A stretch of 17,844 bases of DNA from Candidatus Avelusimicrobium alvi (GCA_002329395.1 DCTQ01000011.1:1-17844), one strand, 5' to 3'. Counted from the first letter of the stretch, positions 6,326 to 12,420 are shown. A program made the numbers and translations. Notes: generated by a model from the sequence alone, not told the origin.

Positions 6326-6961
6326 TTAGTTCAAGTCTTTTTCGTTAGCGGTGATGGAAAGCACCACGCGGCGGTTCTGCGCGCGGCCGGCGGCCGTGGC
6401 GTTGCTTGCGATGGGGTTGGAAGAACCATAGCCCACATAGGTGATGCTCTGGGTTTTAAGGCCGCTTCCCAACAGGAAGTCGTACACGGCTTTGGCGCGC
6501 TGGGTGGAGAGCTTGTTGTTGATGGCGTCGGAGCCGGTGGAATCGGTGTATCCCTGTACGACGATGCGGTTTTTGGGATATTTTTTGAGCACTTTGTTCA
6601 GGTCGGTCAGCGTCTGCATGGAAGAGGCGCTGAGTTCCGAGCTGCCGGTAGTGAACAGAATATCGTTTTTCAGATAAACCTGGATGCCGTTGTCGCTTTT
6701 GACCACTTCGGCGATTTTGGCGAGTTCTTTGGCCTGTTTGTCATAATAGTTGCCCAAGAGTCCGCCCGCGGCCATACCGGCCAAGGCTCCGTAAATGGCG
6801 CCTTTTTCGCTTTTGCCGCCCGTATTGTTGGCGATGATGGCTCCGGCGGCGGCGCCCACGGCGGCCCCTCCGGCGGCTCCCCAGGCGGTTTTCTTACCGG
6901 GGGTGGTGCAGGCCGAAACCAATAAGGCGCAGGCCATGCAAAGCAGAACAGTTTTTTTCAT
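6326..6961 (-). CDS. OmpA-family lipoprotein with glycine-zipper domain
   Basis: The 211-residue protein begins with a lipoprotein signal peptide: basic MKK, hydrophobic core, lipobox VSAC with Cys18 as the acylated residue and Thr at +2, consistent with outer-membrane sorting. Residues 25-70 are a Gly/Ala-rich glycine-zipper segment (GAAGGAAVGAAAG and GALAGMAAGGLLG). Residues 95-205 form the OmpA peptidoglycan-binding domain: ILFTTGSSEL, GYTDSTGSD, LSTQRAKAV, GYGSSNPIA, GRAQNRRVVLSI. The two DAP contacts known from OmpA-domain structures are present as Asp140 and Arg155 with the expected 15-residue spacing. The architecture resembles YiaD-type lipoproteins that tether the outer membrane to peptidoglycan. 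AAAGGAG lies about 12 bases before the ATG. The gene has its own terminator. A paralogue lies upstream on the same strand. Confidence 0.93.
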   Translation of the reverse strand: MKKTVLLCMACALLVSACTTPGKKTAWGAAGGAAVGAAAGAIIANNTGGKSEKGAIYGALAGMAAGGLLGNYYDKQAKELAKIAEVVKSDNGIQVYLKNDILFTTGSSELSASSMQTLTDLNKVLKKYPKNRIVVQGYTDSTGSDAINNKLSTQRAKAVYDFLLGSGLKTQSITYVGYGSSNPIASNATAAGRAQNRRVVLSITANEKDLN

Positions 6962-7200
6962 GTTGCGTTCATTCTCCTTTTGTAAGAATCTGATATTTAC
7001 ATTTTACTTTTTTTCGCGTAAAGGCAACAATTTTTCTGCGGTTTGCGGTATTTCCGCCTGTACGTCATACCCGAATGTCTTTGTCGGGGCTCTGGTTGTT
7101 GTGAAACGGGCAGATTCCCGACTGCAACCTCGGGACTGACGGTTCTTGGTGCGGGACTGACGGCTTTTTATGCCTGTTGGGCATGGTTTTCAGCAAATAA
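6962..7200. other. Intergenic region between the two OmpA-like genes
   Basis: This 239-base stretch contains no convincing gene. From the right it holds the terminator tail of the upstream paralogue, a small hairpin (ATGCC-TGTTG-GGCAT, 7170-7184) and the palindromic repeat at 7064-7163. The A/T-rich promoter region and ribosome binding site of the gene starting at 6961 follow (minus strand TAAAAT near 7000-7010 is a possible -10). Confidence 0.6.
7064..7163. repeat. Imperfect palindromic intergenic repeat with an extra partial unit
   Basis: The left arm (7064-7095: GTCA-n2-CCCGA-n8-GTCGGG-n2-TCTG, then G) pairs imperfectly with the right arm (7111-7140), whose complement reads GTCA-n2-CCCGA-n7-GTCGGG-n2-TCTG. 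A 15-base centre separates the arms. A direct copy of the outer motif, CGGGACTGACGG, occurs at 7131-7142 and again at 7152-7163 (period 21). It has no coding potential and lies between two same-strand genes. Its structure resembles the short dispersed palindromic elements (REP or MITE-like) found between bacterial genes. That it is dispersed cannot be shown from one window. Confidence 0.6.
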
Positions 7201-7227
7201 AAAACCCCGCCTGTGCGGCGGGGTTTT
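7201..7227 (-). terminator. Terminator of the Cys-cluster OmpA lipoprotein gene
   Basis: A perfect 11-bp stem (AAAACCCCGCC at 7201-7211, GGCGGGGTTTT at 7217-7227) encloses a TGTGC loop. On the minus strand it is followed by TTATTTGC after the T-rich arm. It begins 17 bases past the stop of the gene at 7245-7781. Confidence 0.88.
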
Positions 7228-7244
7228 GTACAAAAGTCTGACGT

Positions 7245-7781
7245 TTAGTTGTTGGAAATTTCCAACTCCACGCGGCGGTTCTGCGCGCGGCCTTCGCGGG
7301 TTTTGTTGGAGGCTACCGGGTTGGCGGCGCCGTAACCGATGAAGGACACGTTTTTCGCCGGGACGCCTTCTTTTACCAGTTCCATCGCCACGGCTTTGGC
7401 TCTTCTTTGGGAAAGGTCTATGTTATAGTTGGGGTCTCCCAGGGAGTCGGTGTAGCCGGCTACGCGCACGGTATGATCCGGATATTTTTTCAGCGCGCGG
7501 GCGGTTTGTTTGATGGGCTTTAAAGAAGCGGGGTCCAGCTCGTCGCTGTTATAGCGGAAGTTGATGGGCTCTTTGTAGGAAAGTACCACGCGGCCGGGCG
7601 TTTTGCGGCTGACGTTGGCCACGTCGGAAAAATCTTTGTCTTCTACGGCTTTTTTAGCGGGTTTGGCGGTTTCGGTTTTTACCGCTTTTTTAGCCGTGTT
7701 TTTGCAGGTGCTTTTGGTGCAGGTGCAGTGGCAGGCGCCTAAGAACAGTGCGGCGGCCAGAACAATTACTACTTTTTTCAT
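7245..7781 (-). CDS. OmpA-family lipoprotein with N-terminal Cys cluster
   Basis: The 178-residue protein has a lipoprotein signal ending in LFLGAC, with Cys17 as lipidation site. Three more cysteines follow at 19, 21 and 26 (CHCTC...C), then a Lys/Ala/Thr-rich linker (27-48) that could cross the periplasmic space near peptidoglycan. The OmpA domain spans about 65-176: INFRYNSDEL, GYTDSLGDP, LSQRRAKAV, GYGAANPVA, GRAQNRRVELEI. The DAP-binding pair is Asp112 and Arg127, correctly spaced. It is Pal-like in size and differs from the neighbouring paralogue by lacking the glycine zipper. AAGGAG lies 7 bases upstream of the ATG. Its start is about 50 bases after folK on the same strand with no terminator between, so it may be transcribed partly from the folate operon. 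I see no clear promoter of its own. Confidence 0.92.
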   Translation of the reverse strand: MKKVVIVLAAALFLGACHCTCTKSTCKNTAKKAVKTETAKPAKKAVEDKDFSDVANVSRKTPGRVVLSYKEPINFRYNSDELDPASLKPIKQTARALKKYPDHTVRVAGYTDSLGDPNYNIDLSQRRAKAVAMELVKEGVPAKNVSFIGYGAANPVASNKTREGRAQNRRVELEISNN

Positions 7782-7830
7782 ACGTTTTCTCCTTGTATTA
7801 GTATGTGTTACTGCAGCATTTATGTATATT

Positions 7831-8328
7831 CTACAATATCCGGCAGTCAGGCTTACCCTTTTTTTTCATCAATTCGCGGTACAGCCGGTAAACGGGTTTG
7901 CCCAGCTTGGGGTGTACATAGTCGGCCAGAATGTAGGAAAGCGGCTTGAGTACAAATTCGCGTTCGTGCAAGCGCGGGTGCGGCACGAACAGCGGGTATT
8001 GGTCGTCGTCTTCAAAAACAACCTGGTCGTCGTAGAATAAAATATCCAAATCAATCACGCGCGGCCCGTTTTTAAACGTGGGCGTGCGGCCCAGCCGGCG
8101 TTCCAGCTCTTTTAATTTTTTTAACAGCGGCAGCGGCTGATAGGGCGTGCTTAAAATTAAAACGGTGTTGACAAAGTCCGCCTGCTCGGCGAATCCCTCG
8201 GGTTTGGAAACGATGTAAGGCGCCACCTCTTTTACCGTGCCCAGCGCAGACAGGGCTTGCACGGCCCGGTCTATATTTTCTTTGGCGGGGGGAATATTGC
8301 TCCCCAGGGCAAGGACGGCTTGCGGCAT
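7831..8328 (-). CDS. folK: 2-amino-4-hydroxy-6-hydroxymethyldihydropteridine pyrophosphokinase
   Basis: The 165-residue HPPK transfers pyrophosphate from ATP to 6-hydroxymethyldihydropterin, giving the substrate of FolP. Signatures are LALGSNI near the N-terminus, the pterin-binding Phe-Val-Asn segment ADFVNTV (50-56), and NGPRVIDLDILFYDD with the Mg-binding Asp-x-Asp. PHPRLHEREFVLKPL follows. The length is typical. The ATG shares one base with the stop of the upstream PTPS-like gene (TAATG), so translation is coupled. It is the last gene of the folate/queuosine operon. No terminator follows, leaving possible read-through into the OmpA-like gene. Confidence 0.96.
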   Translation of the reverse strand: MPQAVLALGSNIPPAKENIDRAVQALSALGTVKEVAPYIVSKPEGFAEQADFVNTVLILSTPYQPLPLLKKLKELERRLGRTPTFKNGPRVIDLDILFYDDQVVFEDDDQYPLFVPHPRLHEREFVLKPLSYILADYVHPKLGKPVYRLYRELMKKKGKPDCRIL

Positions 8329-8678
8329 TATTCTTCTCCGCGGTATTCAATCCAGCGGTCGGGTTCTTCGGCCACTTTTACGGCAAATAAATGCGGCAGG
8401 CGGTTCTTGATGCGATTGTACATCCACACGCACAGGGCTTCGGTGGTCGGCTGCGGCAGGAACGCGCCCAAATCGCTGCCCTCCAGGCGGGCTTCCAGTT
8501 CTGTTTTAAACGTGTCCGCCAGCTGCCTGAAATCAATCAAATACCCTTCGGCGTTGGTCGGGCCGTAGAACGTGATTTCGTAATGAAACGTATGCGCGTG
8601 CACTTCTTCGGCCAGCGTGCCGCCGTGCCCGTGGCGCGCGGTGAAAGAACCGCATTGGGTCAAATATACTTTGCTCAT
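8328..8678 (-). CDS. PTPS-III-like 6-pyruvoyltetrahydropterin synthase homologue, predicted FolB bypass
   Basis: A 116-residue member of the 6-pyruvoyltetrahydropterin synthase/QueD fold. Zn-binding His candidates are His16 (FTARH), His27 and His29 (VHAHTF). Also conserved are GYLIDF (45-50), the PTTE segment (77-80) and Glu near the C-terminus (VAEEPDRW). The catalytic Cys of QueD (CxxxHGH) is absent. Glu24 precedes the first His of the pair with the spacing ExxHxH, which is the PTPS-III hallmark. PTPS-III enzymes from Plasmodium and folB-lacking bacteria make 6-hydroxymethyldihydropterin directly from dihydroneopterin triphosphate. The gene sits between folP and folK (4-bp ATGA and 1-bp overlaps), where folB would be expected, and no folB is present. 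One oddity is HAH instead of HGH. The function is a strong inference from motif plus context. Confidence 0.82.
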   Translation of the reverse strand: MSKVYLTQCGSFTARHGHGGTLAEEVHAHTFHYEITFYGPTNAEGYLIDFRQLADTFKTELEARLEGSDLGAFLPQPTTEALCVWMYNRIKNRLPHLFAVKVAEEPDRWIEYRGEE

Positions 8679-9469
8679 TGGGCGGCCTCCAGCTCCCGGT
8701 AAAAATCCATAATTTTGCGCGTATCTTTTACGTCGTGCACGCGCAGAATGTCGGCCCCGCCCTGCAAGGCCACCAGATTGGCGGCCAGGGTTTGGGCTTT
8801 GCGTTTGGGGGCGGCTTCGCGCTTTTGGCTGAGGAACGTTTTGCGCGACAGGCCCACAAGCATCCGCACGCCCAAATCTTTAAAGAAAGAGAGGTGTTTT
8901 AAAAGCTCATAATTTTGTTCGCGCGTTTTGGCAAAGCCGAAGCCTACGTCAATAATCACGTTCTCTTTCGCCACGCCGCACGATACGGCCTCGGCGATTT
9001 TCCCGGCCAAAAATTCTTTTATTTCGCCCAGCAAATCCCGGTAATCGGTCAGGCTTTGCATTTCCTGCGGCGTGCCGCGCGTGTGCATCACCACGATTTG
9101 CGCGTTAAAATCTTTAACGAGTTTGAACATTTCTTTGTCCGGCGTGCCGCTTACGTCGTTGACGATGGCAACGCCGTTTTTAAGTCCTTCCAACGCCACC
9201 GGGATTTTAACCGTGTCTAACGATACGGGAATTTCTGGCCACTTGGCGCGCGCCGCCCGGATGACGGGCAGTACGCGGCGGAGTTCTTCTTCCGCGCCGA
9301 CGGGCTCTGCGTTGGGGCGGGTGGACTCGCCGCCGATGTCAAAAATATCCACGCCGTTTTCGGCATAGTCTTTGCATTTGGCGGTGAGCGAAGCCAGGTT
9401 ATTTTGCGGGTCGCCGTCGTAGAACGAATCCGGCGTGGCGTTTACAATGCCCATTAAAAGTGGTGTCAT
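8675..9469 (-). CDS. folP: Dihydropteroate synthase
   Basis: The 264-residue TIM-barrel enzyme condenses hydroxymethyldihydropterin pyrophosphate with p-aminobenzoate and is the sulfonamide target. Motifs in order are MGIVNATPDSFYDG (6-19), DIGGESTRPNAE (44-55), VSLDTVK, IVNDVSG, VVMHTRGTPQEM, IDVGFGFAKT, GLSRKTF and LRVHDV. All conserved pterin-binding residues I can check are present. It starts 20 bases after the folE stop with GGGGA about 6 bases before the ATG. The stop overlaps the next gene as ATGA. Acts in the cytoplasm. Confidence 0.97.
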   Translation of the reverse strand: MTPLLMGIVNATPDSFYDGDPQNNLASLTAKCKDYAENGVDIFDIGGESTRPNAEPVGAEEELRRVLPVIRAARAKWPEIPVSLDTVKIPVALEGLKNGVAIVNDVSGTPDKEMFKLVKDFNAQIVVMHTRGTPQEMQSLTDYRDLLGEIKEFLAGKIAEAVSCGVAKENVIIDVGFGFAKTREQNYELLKHLSFFKDLGVRMLVGLSRKTFLSQKREAAPKRKAQTLAANLVALQGGADILRVHDVKDTRKIMDFYRELEAAQ

Positions 9470-9489
9470 TTTTTGTCCCCGGGGCGGAA

Positions 9490-10110
9490 TTATTTAATCA
9501 TTTCCAAAAATTCGTTACGCACTTCCATCTTTTTAAACGCGCCGCGTATCGCGCTCGTTACCATTACGGCGTTGTGTTTTTCAATGCCGCGCGAGCTGAT
9601 GCACATATGCTTGGCTTTGCACACCACCATCACGCCGTGCGGCTGGAGGGTTTCCATCAGGCTGTCGGCGATTTCGGCCACCAGTTTTTCCTGTATTTGC
9701 AGGCGGCGCGCGAACACTTCCACCAGCCGCGCCAGCTTGGAAATGCCCAGCACGCGGCCTTCGGGCAGGTAGCCGATGGATATGGTGCCGAAGAACGGCT
9801 GCAAATGGTGTTCGCAGGTGGAGTAAAATTCAATGTCTTTAAGCACCACCATTTCTTCGCAGGAGCCTTCGGTAAACGTTTTTAACACGTCCTGCGGCTT
9901 CATTTTATAGCCGCCGTAGAGCTTCTGCCAGCTGCGCAGAATGCGGTGGGGGGTTTCCAAGAGGCCTTCGCGGGACGGATCGTCACCGATGAACGCAAGG
10001 ATTTCGCGCAGGTTGTTTAAAATTTTTTCTTCCGTCAGCGGATGTTTGCCAGTTTGTGCGTTTGCAGGCTTAGCCGTGCGGAGGGATGATTTTTTAGCAG
10101 TTTTACGCAT
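9490..10110 (-). CDS. folE: GTP cyclohydrolase I
   Basis: The 206-residue protein converts GTP to 7,8-dihydroneopterin triphosphate, the shared precursor of folate and queuosine. Zn ligands are Cys99 and His102 in STCEHHLQPFFG and Cys170 in MCISSRG; the 71-residue spacing equals that of the E. coli enzyme. The DP-x-R-EGL-x-ETP-x-R motif is at 44-56. The N-terminal 20 residues are basic and low in complexity. They are encoded in a 76-bp overlap with the end of queE in another frame. The start at 10110 is supported by AGGAGA (10121-10126) 10 bases upstream, and I see no other ATG before Met70. In the operon it sits between the queuosine pair and the folate genes, matching its branch-point role. 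Confidence 0.95.
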   Translation of the reverse strand: MRKTAKKSSLRTAKPANAQTGKHPLTEEKILNNLREILAFIGDDPSREGLLETPHRILRSWQKLYGGYKMKPQDVLKTFTEGSCEEMVVLKDIEFYSTCEHHLQPFFGTISIGYLPEGRVLGISKLARLVEVFARRLQIQEKLVAEIADSLMETLQPHGVMVVCKAKHMCISSRGIEKHNAVMVTSAIRGAFKKMEVRNEFLEMIK

Positions 10111-10628
10111 AGGTCTATATTCTCCTGTTTGTTGCTTTCGGGCTGCAGATAAATTTGGGTTTTTGCGTTTTCATACGCGTAGTATTTCCGTAAATCTTCC
10201 AGGTCGGTGTCCTGGCCGACTACTATTTTGATGACGTCGGCTTTTTTAAGCATGGCGGGGCTGACGTATTTTTTGGGCGACACGCATACAAAATCCGCCC
10301 GGCTTACGTCCGCGTCAATGGAGCCGTTGGTTTCTATATGCACCTCGTACCCCGCGTCTTTGAGCGCGGCGATGAGCGCGGGCAAATTTTGCTCCGCCGG
10401 CTCTCCGCCCGTGATAATCACGGCCTTGGCCGGCCAGGCCGCCAGCCGGGCCAGGAGCTGTTTGGCGTCTGTTTCTACGCCTTCCCGGGCGGCGTATTTG
10501 GTGTCGCAGAACGGGCAGTTCATCCGGCATCCGGCCAGGCGCACAAACACGGCGGGCATGCCGGTGTGCTTTCCTTCGCCCTGAACGGAATAAAAAATTT
10601 CGTTAACCTTCCACGACGGCTGCGGCAT
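10035..10628 (-). CDS. queE: 7-carboxy-7-deazaguanine synthase (radical SAM)
   Basis: The 197-residue protein rearranges 6-carboxytetrahydropterin to 7-carboxy-7-deazaguanine. The radical-SAM cluster motif is CRMNCPFC (Cys34, 38, 41; CX3CX2C). YSVQGEGKHTGMPAVFVRLAGC precedes it as in QueE, and ITGGEPAEQ and HIETNGS (SAM-binding) follow. The start overlaps queD by 26 bp. GGGAGAG lies just upstream of the ATG inside queD. The end overlaps folE by 76 bp, so residues beyond about 173 share DNA with folE. The next enzymes of the pathway, QueC and QueF, are not in this window. Confidence 0.94.
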   Translation of the reverse strand: MPQPSWKVNEIFYSVQGEGKHTGMPAVFVRLAGCRMNCPFCDTKYAAREGVETDAKQLLARLAAWPAKAVIITGGEPAEQNLPALIAALKDAGYEVHIETNGSIDADVSRADFVCVSPKKYVSPAMLKKADVIKIVVGQDTDLEDLRKYYAYENAKTQIYLQPESNKQENIDLCVKLLKNHPSARLSLQTHKLANIR

Positions 10629-10947
10629 TTTCGCTCTCCCAGATTTCCAGCGTTTTTAATTTTAAATCCTGCTTGGCCAGCTCGGCGCCGATTTTTTGGA
10701 ACAGAAAAGCGGCCAGGTTTTCGGCCGTCGGGTTTTCCACCCAGTCGTTTAAAAACTGGTGGTCGGGCAGATTGTCGTCCAGCAGCTTTTTAATCACTTT
10801 AAAATCGCACACCATTCCGTCGGGGCGGACGGCTCCTTCAATGACGAAGACGGCCTTCCAGGTGTGTCCGTGCAAATCGTGGCAGGGTCCGTCGTAATGC
10901 GGCAGGCGGTGTGCGGAACTGAACGAGCGGATGAGTTTAATCAGCAT
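10603..10947 (-). CDS. queD: 6-carboxy-5,6,7,8-tetrahydropterin synthase
   Basis: The 114-residue PTPS-family enzyme converts dihydroneopterin triphosphate to 6-carboxytetrahydropterin. The catalytic Cys22 and Zn ligands His26 and His28 lie in CHDLHGH (CxxxHGH). The third Zn ligand is His13 in SSAHRLP. VCDFK (46-50), DHQFLND (62-68), PTAEN (73-77) and the C-terminal Glu of WESEN complete the family pattern. With intact Cys it is a canonical QueD, in contrast to the Glu-type paralogue at 8328-8678. The ATG directly follows the stop of the DUF1189 gene, with GAGGAGA as ribosome binding site inside that gene. Queuosine synthesis is favoured over tetrahydrobiopterin by the adjacent queE. Confidence 0.94.
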   Translation of the reverse strand: MLIKLIRSFSSAHRLPHYDGPCHDLHGHTWKAVFVIEGAVRPDGMVCDFKVIKKLLDDNLPDHQFLNDWVENPTAENLAAFLFQKIGAELAKQDLKLKTLEIWESENAAAVVEG

Positions 10948-11688
10948 TTATTTCTCCTCGGGAAGCGTGTTGAAAATCTGTTGCATATAAATCAGGCACA
11001 GGATAACCTGCGCGAACGTAAAAAGCGGAATGTTTACCCACATCCGCACGTACCACAAAGCGGCCAGCGGCCCGAGCATAAAAAACGCCCATTTAAGCAC
11101 CACGGCGCGCGGCACGGAGGAGCGGGTAAGCAGTTTAAAAAACAGTCCGGCGGCTCCCGCGATGCAGAAGCCGAAAAACATCACCAGCGGCACCGCAAAG
11201 AGCGACGTTAAAAATCCCACCGCCGAAAGTGCGCCGGCCAGCGTGTCTTTTTCTTTTTCTAAATTTTCCTGGGAGGCGGTAAACGTAAGCGTTTGGGGGA
11301 GCGTGCGGGATTGTACGCCGCCGGAACCGGGCATATACAGTTTGTCGCCGGTTACCAGCATCAGCGTGCGGCTGTCCGTCATTTCTTTTAACGTGGGAGG
11401 CGTTGTTAAGGATGCGTCAAACACTATTTTAAAATCGCTTTGCGGCACCGAAACGGATACCGGCGTTTTGGGTTCGGTCAGTACGCCTTTTTCAAAGGTA
11501 ACCTGCGGAAAATTTTTAAGAAGCACCGGCAGATTTTCGCGGATATACGCCCCCGCGAAAAAATGGAACATGATCACGGACAGCAGAAACAAATACGCGC
11601 CGAAACCGAACAGCTGCCCCCGCGTGGCAAAAGCCAGGCGGTGGTAAAAACGGAACGAAAAAATGGTTTTAAGATGGGCCAAAAGCAT
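10948..11688 (-). CDS. DUF1189-like integral membrane protein, first gene of the folate/queuosine operon
   Basis: The 246-residue protein has a cytoplasmic N-terminus (FSFRFYHRLAFATRGQ), one membrane segment at about 27-47, an extracytoplasmic domain of about 100 residues (50-148), and three hydrophobic segments (152-185, 197-213, 220-238). This 1+3 topology, with a SPxFY-like opening, resembles the DUF1189 family, whose function is unknown. The assignment comes from pattern, not a search. The stop abuts queD, so it is co-transcribed with pterin genes. A transport or sensing role for a pathway intermediate is possible but unsupported. There is no SD. A perfect TATAAT with TG extension ends 6 nt before the ATG, so the mRNA is predicted to be leaderless. 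Confidence 0.65.
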   Translation of the reverse strand: MLLAHLKTIFSFRFYHRLAFATRGQLFGFGAYLFLLSVIMFHFFAGAYIRENLPVLLKNFPQVTFEKGVLTEPKTPVSVSVPQSDFKIVFDASLTTPPTLKEMTDSRTLMLVTGDKLYMPGSGGVQSRTLPQTLTFTASQENLEKEKDTLAGALSAVGFLTSLFAVPLVMFFGFCIAGAAGLFFKLLTRSSVPRAVVLKWAFFMLGPLAALWYVRMWVNIPLFTFAQVILCLIYMQQIFNTLPEEK

Positions 11689-11694
11689 ATTTCC

Positions 11695-11703
11695 ATTATA
11701 CCA
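11695..11703 (-). promoter_or_regulatory. Consensus extended -10 promoter of the folate/queuosine operon (leaderless)
   Basis: The minus strand reads TGGTATAAT, a perfect extended -10. After it come six bases (GGAAAT) and the ATG at 11688, so the first transcribed base should be at or next to the A of the start codon. The -35 position is not conserved, as expected for extended -10 promoters. This would drive seven genes down to folK. Confidence 0.65.
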
Positions 11704-11725
11704 ATTTGGGCCGTTTTACGCCGTA

Positions 11726-12331
11726 TCAGGGCTTTTGGGGGCCGGGAGTTTTAGGGGCGGCGTTTTTATCCCGGCAGGTAATTTGCGCGCCCAAAAAGAA
11801 AATCTGGTTCTTTTTAAACACGCACGAAAGTTTTTGCGCGCGCGGGCTGCCGTCCGGCGCGTCGGCCGCGGGCTTTAAACAGGCGATGCGCGTGCAGGAA
11901 TACGTCTCGCCGCACTGCGGAAAAGACGAAGACGGAAAATTGGTGATGAACCACGAAAAATCCAGGTTGTAGTTGAGCGCTTTTAAAAAGTTGTCGCACG
12001 TCATCTCGCCCTCAAACGTGCAGCGCGGTTCGGCGGTGCCGGGTTCTGCGGTGACGGTCTGGTCCAGCAGGGTGTAGCGTTCGGCGTCTACCGGGTCGCC
12101 CTGCACCATGTACACGTCAAAACAGGAGTAGCCGGGAAGATTGTTTTTTGTGCAGTCAAACCGTTTTAAAATATCGTGCCCGGGGCAGGTGTCTTCCACT
12201 TCCGCCGGATCGGTGGAGAGGTATTGGGGCGTTTGGCGCACGGTTTGCGGCTTATAGCCCGTTTCGGCCGCGGCCGCCGCGGCGCACAGGCAGGCCGCAA
12301 TCGTAAAAAGACGGCTTAAAAATTGTTTCAT
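11726..12331 (-). CDS. Secreted cysteine-rich protein, unknown family
   Basis: The 201-residue protein begins with a Sec-type signal peptide (MKQFLSRLFTIAACLC followed by a run of Ala; cleavage likely after residue 22, before ETGY). The mature part has ten cysteines spread over its length, in short contexts such as DTCPG, FDCTK, YSCFD, RCTF, MTCD, QCGETYSC, IACLK, LSCVF and ITCRD. An even number suggests five disulfides in an oxidising compartment. The tail (AAPKTPGPQKP) is Pro-rich. I do not recognise the family. The start at 12331 is chosen because GGAGG (12341-12345) and a candidate promoter precede it. An open frame extends 56 codons upstream but lacks a signal peptide there. It is divergent from the PAS/GAF giant gene across 188 bp. 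The lipobox is not convincing. Confidence 0.8.
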   Translation of the reverse strand: MKQFLSRLFTIAACLCAAAAAAETGYKPQTVRQTPQYLSTDPAEVEDTCPGHDILKRFDCTKNNLPGYSCFDVYMVQGDPVDAERYTLLDQTVTAEPGTAEPRCTFEGEMTCDNFLKALNYNLDFSWFITNFPSSSFPQCGETYSCTRIACLKPAADAPDGSPRAQKLSCVFKKNQIFFLGAQITCRDKNAAPKTPGPQKP

Positions 12332-12353
12332 ATGCTTTTTCCTCCGTGTTTTC

Positions 12354-12364
12354 ATCGTAGCAAA
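12354..12364 (-). promoter_or_regulatory. Extended -10 promoter of the Cys-rich secreted protein gene
   Basis: The minus strand reads TTTGCTACGAT: TGC followed by TACGAT (four of six matches). It is nearly identical to the box before the pilin at 3161 (TTTGCTACAAT). Predicted leader of about 16-18 nt including GGAGG. No -35 is evident. Confidence 0.5.
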
Positions 12365-12420
12365 TTTTTGGCGCCGGGCCGTTATTTTTGCAGGCGGAAA
12401 AAAGGTTAGACGGCGCCCCG

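Noticed and set aside
7131..7163. CRISPR-like direct repeat (two CGGGACTGACGG copies)
   Set aside because: Only two 12-base copies with a 9-base spacer, and part of a larger palindrome. No array and no cas genes.
7043..7342. A small plus-strand gene across the OmpA-like intergenic region
   Set aside because: The frame crosses a terminator, a palindromic repeat and the end of a real minus-strand gene. The composition is Cys/Trp/Arg-rich, as expected of a non-coding frame.
8328..8678. Calling this gene a second queD
   Set aside because: The catalytic Cys is missing and replaced by the Glu pattern of PTPS-III, and the position between folP and folK argues for the folate branch.
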